Shown here: positions 1-4,056 of the stretch, piece after piece
Numbering within the stretch: position 1 is the stretch's first letter
How the letters are laid out: each line of letters opens with the position of its first letter
Assembly: GCA_003133075.1 (NCBI GenBank)
Contig: PKZN01000130.1
Span: forward strand, 28,991-34,828
Reading direction: 5' to 3'
DNA: 5,838 nt
Origin: Acidimicrobiaceae bacterium
GTDB taxonomy: Bacteria; Actinomycetota; Acidimicrobiia; Acidimicrobiales; RAAP-2
The notes under the pieces: generated by a model
The model's database searches: none
Told to the model about the DNA's origin: nothing
What the model saw: only the letters and a program-made list of their open reading frames with translations
Made by a program: the position numbers and the translations under genes

Positions 1-66
1 CGAGACCCGGGCGGCCCACAAATACGAGATCTCGCATCAACGTTGCGTCGTAGATACCATAGCCAC

Positions 67-846
67 GTGGAACAGGACGAACGGCGCCTCTACAGTTCGT
101 CGTTTGGCGCAGCGGCCGTCGCATACGCCGAGCACCGACCGGACTATGCGCGGGCCGCAGTGCGCTGGGCGCTCGAACCCGCGCCGGGCCTACGAGTGCT
201 CGACCTAGGGGCTGGAACCGGAAAGCTCACCGCCACGCTGTTCGCGCTAAACGCCGAAGTCGTTGCCGTCGAGCCTGACTCTGCGATGTTGGCCGAACTA
301 CGTCGAGCTCTGCCGACTGTCAGCGCCCTGGCGGGTAGCGCCGAAGAAATACCCCTGCCGAATGGGTCCGTCGATGCCGTGCTCGCTGGCAATGCCCTGC
401 ACTGGTTCAACATGGATATCGCGGGACCTGAAATCGCCAGAGTCCTCGCACCCGGTGGCGTCTTGGCCGGTCTTTGGAACATCTTTGACGACCGCGTCGA
501 ATGGATTGCCCAACTCGATGAAGTGGGCGGGAAGTGGGCCATGGGCGCGCGTGACACGCTCAGTCGCTGGCGCGCCGAGACCGCAAATGCATACCTTTCG
601 AGCAACGGTCTGCTCTCCCCGTTCGCCTCGCCGGAGCAGGCCGAATTCCCGCACGAACAGCGCCGTACTGCCGACTCTCTCGTAGCGACTTTTGCGACGA
701 AGGCCGGAGTGCTGGTCATGCCAGAACGAGAACGAGAGGCCACGCTCGGACCCATACGCACGTTTCTCCTCAGTAATCGTGAGACCGCTCTCGGCGAGTT
801 CATACTCCCGATGCTGACCGGCGTCCTCCGCGTCCGGCGATTGTGA
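67..846 (+). CDS. Class I SAM-dependent methyltransferase (Methyltransf_11-like)
   Basis: This is a probable cytosolic methyltransferase that uses S-adenosylmethionine; its substrate is unknown. Counting from the GTG at 67, motif I (VLDLGAGTGK) lies at residues 44-53. The acidic end of strand 2 follows in VVAVEPD (E at about 69). The post-II/III region reads AEEIPLPNGSVDAVLAGNALHWF, as in the UbiE/Methyltransf_11 group, and the protein ends in a family-like LRVRRL tail. The start is uncertain. GTG 67 puts the N-terminus a few residues before the conserved SFGAAAVAYAEHRPDY block, while an in-frame TTG lies at 43. Neither has a clear Shine-Dalgarno sequence, and the frame is open to the left edge, so translation could begin outside the window. 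It converges with the minus-strand operon to its right and shows no clear tie to the other genes. The fold assignment is secure; the specific function is unknown. Confidence 0.85.
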   Translation: MEQDERRLYSSSFGAAAVAYAEHRPDYARAAVRWALEPAPGLRVLDLGAGTGKLTATLFALNAEVVAVEPDSAMLAELRRALPTVSALAGSAEEIPLPNGSVDAVLAGNALHWFNMDIAGPEIARVLAPGGVLAGLWNIFDDRVEWIAQLDEVGGKWAMGARDTLSRWRAETANAYLSSNGLLSPFASPEQAEFPHEQRRTADSLVATFATKAGVLVMPEREREATLGPIRTFLLSNRETALGEFILPMLTGVLRVRRL

Positions 847-920
847 ATACCATCGGCTTCCGGGCAGACGTTGCCGAAGACGCTGGTCACAATAAAATCT
901 CGCCCAGAACCTCATGAAGG

Positions 921-1001
921 TCAGACCTGCGTCTCGTCGTTAAAGTCAACATGGAGTCCAAGCCCCTCCGCCCGGCCATCGTCTGCGTGATTCTTCGCCA
1001 T
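921..1001 (-). CDS. Possible 26-aa micro-ORF downstream of the PLDc_N gene
   Basis: On the minus strand an ATG at 1001 opens 26 codons ending in TGA. The product starts MAKNHADDGRAEGLGL and ends with an acidic stretch, VDFNDETQV. A purine-rich AGGGGGA-type ribosome binding site sits about 4-5 bases upstream. It lies in line behind the two-gene minus-strand operon, about 110 bases after the PLDc_N stop and beyond a perfect palindrome. I recognise no family. It has no membrane segment and no cysteine. The same frame runs upstream through the PLDc_N gene as a shadow, which weakens the case. This could be chance. Confidence 0.2.
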   Translation of the reverse strand: MAKNHADDGRAEGLGLHVDFNDETQV

Positions 1002-1067
1002 CGTTTCCCCCTTCGCTCCGACAAGAGGCCACTTGCGCATCGGCGCTAACGAGAGTCCGAAGTCGTC

Positions 1068-1085
1068 AGATTGCGCACGCAATCT
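1068..1085. terminator. Perfect palindrome, candidate terminator or protein site
   Basis: AGATTGCG-CA-CGCAATCT is an uninterrupted inverted repeat with 8-bp arms and a 2-base centre. As RNA it would form a 7-bp stem with a 4-base loop. It starts 28 bases beyond the stop of the PLDc_N gene on the minus strand, where a terminator would be expected. No T-tract follows on either strand, so it would be a U-less, actinobacterial-style terminator at best. A dimeric protein-binding site is the alternative. Confidence 0.4.
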
Positions 1086-1113
1086 CCATTGGTCGAAGCC
1101 CGAAGGCGGTTGG

Positions 1114-1320
1114 TCAGCGATTCTTTCCAAATGCGAGGTAGAGGATGCCGCCGAGGGGAACGGAGAGTACGCAGACGATTGCCCATCCCCACTTTGGTAG
1201 GTGCTTGACCTTTTCCGCGCGGGCGATATCGACCCAGCAATAGATGACAAAACCGATGAGCGCCACGCCGAGAAGAATCACTGGAGCTGCGGAAATGGAG
1301 CTCGCGTCACCAGCAGTCAT
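1114..1320 (-). CDS. Small membrane protein with PLDc_N domain
   Basis: This 68-aa protein has two hydrophobic segments, about residues 11-29 (APVILLGVALIGFVIYCWV) and 43-63 (WGWAIVCVLSVPLGGILYL). A short polar link, DIARAEKVKHLPK, separates them. The LPKWGWAIV...PLGGILYLAFGKNR pattern is that of the phospholipase D-nuclease N-terminal domain (PLDc_N). In actinobacteria this domain often stands alone as a two-helix membrane protein without any phospholipase part, and its function is unknown. I chose the ATG at 1320 because it overlaps the upstream stop as ATGA, implying translational coupling. An earlier ATG at 1377 would add 19 non-hydrophobic residues that overlap the neighbour. No strong Shine-Dalgarno sequence precedes 1320, which fits coupling. 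Confidence 0.8.
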   Translation of the reverse strand: MTAGDASSISAAPVILLGVALIGFVIYCWVDIARAEKVKHLPKWGWAIVCVLSVPLGGILYLAFGKNR

Positions 1321-1667
1321 TGGCGATGCTCGATCTGACTCTTCACAGCGTCCGGATCGGCACAGCCGACTATCCACTCGTCATATGAGGCACCGTCGAG
1401 AATAATTCGCAGGCCCCGAGGGGTGTCACGGTGAACGGCAGCGAAGATCTTCTTTCCGTCCGTACGAACCGTAGCCACTTCCGAGACTCCTGGAATTCGC
1501 TCGCCTTCCTTGAGGCCATGGTCCACTGGCTCGTGAGCGTCGTCCAACACCTCGATCGACCGTACGGCTGCCAATGGGACCCGAAGGTCACGATGAACTG
1601 CCTCGAATTCTTCAGGGTGAGAGAGCTTTAGGAGCAATGCGTCACCTACTACCTTCAATTCCGCCAT
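1317..1667 (-). CDS. Conserved actinobacterial hypothetical protein, 116 aa
   Basis: The product is soluble, with no signal peptide or membrane segment. It begins MAELKVVGDALLLKLSHPEE, then carries LRVPLAAVRSIEVLDDAHEP, a central GERIPGVSEVATV, and KKIFAAVHRDTPRGLRIIL...YDEWIVGCADP. From memory, this order of motifs matches a conserved actinobacterial family of unknown function. The alternating hydrophobic pattern suggests a beta-rich, PH-like fold, which is inference. The ATG at 1667 is well supported: GGAGG at 1674-1678 lies 6 bases upstream. The gene is first in a two-gene operon with the PLDc_N membrane protein, overlapping it by 4 bases, and is divergent from the wHTH regulator. The pairing suggests a link to the membrane, but no role can be stated. 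Confidence 0.8.
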   Translation of the reverse strand: MAELKVVGDALLLKLSHPEEFEAVHRDLRVPLAAVRSIEVLDDAHEPVDHGLKEGERIPGVSEVATVRTDGKKIFAAVHRDTPRGLRIILDGASYDEWIVGCADPDAVKSQIEHRQ

Positions 1668-1673
1668 CGCGCG

Positions 1674-1678
1674 CCTCC
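1674..1678 (-). promoter_or_regulatory. Ribosome binding site of the 116-aa protein
   Basis: On the minus strand GGAGG stands 6 bases before the ATG at 1667. It is one of the strongest sites in the window and fixes this start. Confidence 0.75.
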
Positions 1679-1684
1679 AAAGAG

Positions 1685-1690
1685 ATTAAT
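1685..1690 (-). promoter_or_regulatory. Candidate -10 box for the minus-strand operon
   Basis: TAATCT on the minus strand fits the TAnnnT form. A weak -35-like TGAACA lies about 16-18 bases further upstream, inside the adjacent inverted repeat. Transcription from here would give a leader of about 10-15 bases that includes the GGAGG. The placement is inferred from consensus only. Confidence 0.3.
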
Positions 1691-1693
1691 CCC

Positions 1694-1715
1694 AAATATG
1701 TGATTGTTCATATTT
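1694..1715. promoter_or_regulatory. Inverted-repeat operator candidate in the divergent promoter region
   Basis: AAATATG at 1694-1700 and CATATTT at 1709-1715 are perfect 7-bp inverted arms around an 8-base spacer (TGATTGTT). The repeat is strikingly AT-rich for this GC-rich sequence. It lies between a divergent gene pair, 29 bases before the start of a winged-helix regulator. Dimeric ArsR-like proteins bind such dyads, so autoregulation of the regulator operon, and perhaps control of the minus-strand operon, is a reasonable inference. Confidence 0.55.
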
Positions 1716-1731
1716 ATGAGAACATTAGCGC

Positions 1732-1737
1732 TACGAT
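1732..1737 (+). promoter_or_regulatory. Candidate -10 box giving a leaderless regulator mRNA
   Basis: TACGAT fits TAnnnT and ends 6 bases before the ATG at 1744. No Shine-Dalgarno sequence precedes that ATG. A transcript starting about 7 bases after the box would begin at or next to the start codon, as in the leaderless mRNAs common in actinobacteria. No convincing -35 is visible. This is prediction only. Confidence 0.35.
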
Positions 1738-1743
1738 GGCGCA

Positions 1744-2343
1744 ATGGCAAGTGCCGAACTACTACTCCATCCGGTTCGGCTTCGAATCGTCCAAGCCTTC
1801 CTAGGCGATAGGGCACTAACCACTTCCCAACTCGCGGCAGAACTCAGCGACATTCCACCCGGGAGCCTCTACCGCCACGTCGCGCTGCTCACGAAGGCTG
1901 GCGTACTCCAAGTAGTCGCGGAGCGTCGAGTCCGAGCGGTCATCGAGCGCACCTACATACTGCGAATTCTCGCGGCGCAAATTCAGCCCGACGAAGCGGC
2001 AGCGATGACGCCTGAGCAACACCTCGAGGCCTTCATGGCCTACGTGGCGGGCATGCTCGTCGACGCCGAACGCTATTTGATGACAGGCGAACCTGACCCA
2101 TTGCGCGATGGCGCTAGCTATCGAGTGGGGGCGATGTGGTTGACCGACGCCGAGCTTGCCGACCTGGTGCGAGACGTCATCGCGGTCTTCCAGCCCCGAC
2201 TTGCGAATGCGCCGGCAAAGGATCGTCGGCGACGAATGATCTACACCGTGCTTTTGCCGGCACCCGCCGTACCCACTAGCGCGGGCGGGGAAGTTAACGC
2301 GAAGGTGCGGTCTGGAAACAGAAAACCAAAGGAGGGTTCGTGA
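1744..2343 (+). CDS. ArsR-like winged helix-turn-helix transcriptional regulator
   Basis: This 199-aa cytosolic DNA-binding protein has a winged HTH at about residues 7-70. HPVRLRIVQAFLG is the first helix, TTSQLAAEL the second, PPGSLYRHVALLTKAGVL the recognition helix, and VVAERRVRAVIERTYIL the wing. The rest (TPEQHLEAFMAYVAGMLVDAERYL, then LTDAELADLVRDVIAVFQPRLANAPAKDRRRRMIYTVLLP) is the helical partner region typical of this actinobacterial group. It probably serves dimerisation or ligand sensing; no metal-binding cysteine pair is seen. The last 30 or so residues after TVLLP look like a nonconserved tail. The start is ATG 1744; the ATG at 1736 is in another frame. The stop overlaps the next gene's GTG (GTGA), so it heads an operon with the hydrolase and ABC gene and probably controls it through the upstream dyad. 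Confidence 0.85.
   Translation: MASAELLLHPVRLRIVQAFLGDRALTTSQLAAELSDIPPGSLYRHVALLTKAGVLQVVAERRVRAVIERTYILRILAAQIQPDEAAAMTPEQHLEAFMAYVAGMLVDAERYLMTGEPDPLRDGASYRVGAMWLTDAELADLVRDVIAVFQPRLANAPAKDRRRRMIYTVLLPAPAVPTSAGGEVNAKVRSGNRKPKEGS
2330..2335 (+). promoter_or_regulatory. Strong ribosome binding site of the DUF3887-hydrolase gene
   Basis: AGGAGG lies 4 bases before the GTG at 2340, inside the end of the regulator gene. It settles the GTG start and shows that this reading frame was, or still is, well translated from its 5' end. Confidence 0.75.
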
Positions 2344-2678
2344 GCGAATCACCGAGTGAAGTGGGCCTGTCGGTCGTGAAATTGGCGAGGGACAGTCGCT
2401 TCGACGAGATTCGCGACCTCTTCGCGGCCCAACTTCGCCCGATGGTTACAGCAAAAGTCCTCGAGTTGGGATGGAACGCAGAACTCGATCGGCTCGGGCC
2501 AATTGTTTCGGTGGGCGAACCGAGCATTGAGACCACAGCACCCGGTACGACACTCGTCAAGATACCCATCGAGTGCCAACGAGGGTACATGACGTTCGTG
2601 ATCTCACTGGCCACCACCGGAGAGCTCGTCGGCATCCAACTCGCCCCGCCCTCGGCGGCGAAGCCAACGGCACCGTGA
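2340..2678 (+). CDS. DUF3887 domain protein, 112 aa, if translation stops at the TGA
   Basis: This is what the strong AGGAGG and GTG start would yield if the TGA at 2676-2678 is real and not read through. The protein starts MSESPSEVGLSVVKLARDS. It has an alpha+beta DUF3887 domain at about residues 10-100 and a Pro/Ala-rich end (APPSAAKPTAP) that is the normal linker to the hydrolase. It has no signal peptide. DUF3887 is a small NTF2/cystatin-like domain often fused to alpha/beta hydrolases; alone it would have no catalytic centre. It is best read as the front piece of the broken gene. Confidence 0.5.
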   Translation: MSESPSEVGLSVVKLARDSRFDEIRDLFAAQLRPMVTAKVLELGWNAELDRLGPIVSVGEPSIETTAPGTTLVKIPIECQRGYMTFVISLATTGELVGIQLAPPSAAKPTAP

Positions 2679-2744
2679 GAGCCGCCCGACTACGCAATCT
2701 CTGGCACCTTTGACGAGCACGATGTCACGCTCGGTTCAGGACAG

Positions 2745-3650
2745 TTGGCCGTTCCCGGCACGCTCACCCTCCCCCAAGGCCCGTGTCCCCACCCCGCCCT
2801 GATTCTTCTCGCTGGTTCTGGACCGATGGACCGTGACGAGTCGATCGGCCCGAACAAGGCATTCAAGGACTTGGCCTGGGGTCTCGCCTCGCGCGGCCTG
2901 GCGGTCCTGCGCTTCGACAAGGTGACCTTCGCACATCCGGACGATGTTCAACAGATGACTGGGTTCACGTCGGTCGATGAGTACGTTCCCGCGGCGGCGG
3001 CCGGTGCGAAGTTTTTAGGCGAGCACCACGCCATTGACCACGATCGAATCTTTCTTCTCGGTCACAGCTTCGGCGGCACTATGGCGCCTCGCGTCGCCGC
3101 GTCAGAACATTTGTTCGCCGGGATCATTATTTTGGCTGGCGGTGCTGAACCCCTCCACTGGAGCGCAGTGCGCCAGCTGCGCTACCTCGCGTCACTGAAT
3201 CCTGAGACCACCGACGCTTCTGCTGCGGTCATCGAAACGATGACCAAACAAGCAAGCGTGGTCGACAGTCCAGAACTCTCCCTGTCAACACCAACTGGCG
3301 ACCTTCCCATGGGTGTGCCCGCGGCGTACTGGCTGGACCTGCGCGCCCAAGACCCCGTTGCGGTCGCCAAGGCGCTTGACTGTCCGATTCTGATTCTCCA
3401 GGGCGGCCGCGACTACCAGGCGACCGTCGAAGGCGATTTGGAACGATGGAAGGACGGACTCGCTGACCGATCGAACGTTACGTTGCGCGTCTACCCGAGC
3501 GACAACCACATGTTCTTTTCCGGTAGCGGTACCTCGTCGCCGGCGGAATATGAATCGGTCCACCACGTAGACCCTCTCGTCATTGCTGATATCGCCGTTT
3601 GGGTTCTCACGGGCGCAGTCGAGTCTCCCGCTGACGAGATCCAATCGTGA
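2745..3650 (+). CDS. Alpha/beta hydrolase part, after the stop codon
   Basis: This is the catalytic piece of the broken gene. The first usable start after the TGA is a TTG at 2745 with no ribosome binding site. It falls inside the conserved LAVPGTLTLP strand, so independent expression is doubtful. The frame itself is continuous from 2679. It contains the whole fold: an early GSGPMDRDE motif, GHSFGGTMAPRVAASE with the nucleophilic Ser, a lid region around PMGVPAAYWLDLRAQDPV, LILQGGRDYQ with the acid, and YPSDNHMFFSG with the His. If TGA readthrough or reinitiation occurs, an active enzyme is possible. The stop overlaps the ABC gene start as GTGA. Confidence 0.5.
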   Translation: MAVPGTLTLPQGPCPHPALILLAGSGPMDRDESIGPNKAFKDLAWGLASRGLAVLRFDKVTFAHPDDVQQMTGFTSVDEYVPAAAAGAKFLGEHHAIDHDRIFLLGHSFGGTMAPRVAASEHLFAGIIILAGGAEPLHWSAVRQLRYLASLNPETTDASAAVIETMTKQASVVDSPELSLSTPTGDLPMGVPAAYWLDLRAQDPVAVAKALDCPILILQGGRDYQATVEGDLERWKDGLADRSNVTLRVYPSDNHMFFSGSGTSSPAEYESVHHVDPLVIADIAVWVLTGAVESPADEIQS

Positions 3651-4009
3651 TCCAGGTTGACCTACTTACCAAACACTTCGGCTCTGTCGTCGCACTCGAC
3701 GGTCTGAGTTTCAGCGTTCTTCCCGGCCACGTCACCGGGTTTCTTGGACCAAACGGCGCGGGCAAAACAACGACGATGCGAATCATTCTTGGTCTGAACG
3801 ATCCGACATCGGGCAGCGCGCTGGTTGACGGGCGTCGATACGAGGGGATTATCCGACCTCTGTACGAAGTGGGCTCCCTGCTCGACGCGAACGCGCTGCA
3901 TCCGGGACGTAGCGCTTGGCATCATCTCTTATGGATCGCGCAAAGTAATGGGATCGGCCAACGCCGAGTCTCAGAAGTTGGGGCATTCTTATTTCCGGTT
4001 TTGCTCTAA
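3647..4009 (+). pseudogene. Truncated ABC transporter ATP-binding protein
   Basis: This is the N-terminal quarter to third of an ABC-2-type exporter ATPase of the drug or antibiotic resistance kind. Visible parts are VDLLTKHFGSVVALDGLSF (A-loop region), Walker A GPNGAGKT at residues 34-41, MRIILGLNDPTSGSALVDG, and the subfamily motif EVGSLLDANALHPGRSAWHHL. Family-like sequence runs to about residue 111 (QRRVSEV, base 3979). The last nine residues, GAFLFPVLL, and the TAA do not fit the family. The signature motif, Walker B, D-loop, H-loop and about 190 residues are missing, as is the permease gene normally found next. It cannot hydrolyse ATP. The GTG start overlaps the upstream stop, so it was the third gene of the operon. 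The break lies where the AT-rich leader of the Fic gene begins, implying insertion or recombination. Confidence 0.85.
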
Positions 4010-4012
4010 CAA

Positions 4013-4021
4013 TGGTAGGCT
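4013..4021 (+). promoter_or_regulatory. Candidate extended -10 promoter of the Fic gene
   Basis: TGGTAGGCT matches the TGnTAnnnT extended -10 form and would place the RNA start about 30 bases before the ATG. The stretch from 3985 to 4056 is much richer in A/T than its surroundings, as expected for a separate promoter. A second TAnnnT match, TACTAT at 4038-4043, is too close to the ribosome binding site. No good -35 is seen. Confidence 0.3.
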
Positions 4022-4044
4022 AAATCCGTATTTGTTCTACTATT

Positions 4045-4049
4045 AGGAG
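4045..4049 (+). promoter_or_regulatory. Ribosome binding site of the Fic gene
   Basis: AGGAG is spaced 7 bases from the ATG at 4057, which supports that start for the 541-aa protein. Confidence 0.7.
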
Positions 4050-4056
4050 CAAAATC

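Larger units (their letters stand above)
2340..3650 (+). pseudogene. DUF3887-alpha/beta hydrolase gene broken by one in-frame TGA
   Basis: Read through, this is a 436-codon gene for an alpha/beta hydrolase with an N-terminal DUF3887 region. Codons 1-112 hold DUF3887 (FDEIRDLFAAQLRPMVTAKV...IVSVGEP). The TGA at 2676-2678 is codon 113. Without any frame change the sequence goes on EPPDYA...FDEHDVTLGSGQLAVPGTL into the hydrolase. There GSGPMDRDESIGPNKAFKD and LAWGLASRGLAVLRFDK are followed by the nucleophile elbow GHSFGG (S243), the acid in GGRDYQ (D358) and the histidine in DNHMF (H390). The triad is therefore intact. From memory, relatives have an aromatic residue, often Trp, before the EPP.Y stretch, so TGG to TGA is the simplest change. 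TGA also ends other genes here, so it does not code for Trp. The rest of the frame shows no decay, which suggests a recent mutation or a sequencing error. The substrate is unknown; an ester or peptide-like compound is likely. Confidence 0.8.

Noticed and set aside
144..890. Long minus-strand frame of 248 codons
   Set aside because: It lies antisense to the methyltransferase, has Ser/Arg/Ala-rich low-complexity composition and no family features. This is typical of opposite-strand frames in GC-rich genes.
841..892. Inverted repeat TTGTGA/TCACAA as a methyltransferase terminator
   Set aside because: It has only 6-bp arms with a 40-base gap, a weak inner CGGC/GCCG pair and no T-run. It is too weak to call.
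1574..1804. Plus-strand 76-codon frame across the divergent promoter
   Set aside because: It runs through the minus-strand gene, its ribosome binding site and the dyad, and overlaps the regulator in another frame.
2263..2289. CCCGCC/GGCGGG stem near the end of the regulator gene
   Set aside because: It is short, has a 15-base loop and lies inside coding sequence of GC-rich composition. There is no sign of terminator or riboswitch structure.
2676..2678. TGA as selenocysteine or as Trp in a changed genetic code
   Set aside because: The family has no selenocysteine at this site and no SECIS-like hairpin was evident. Other genes in the window end normally with TGA.
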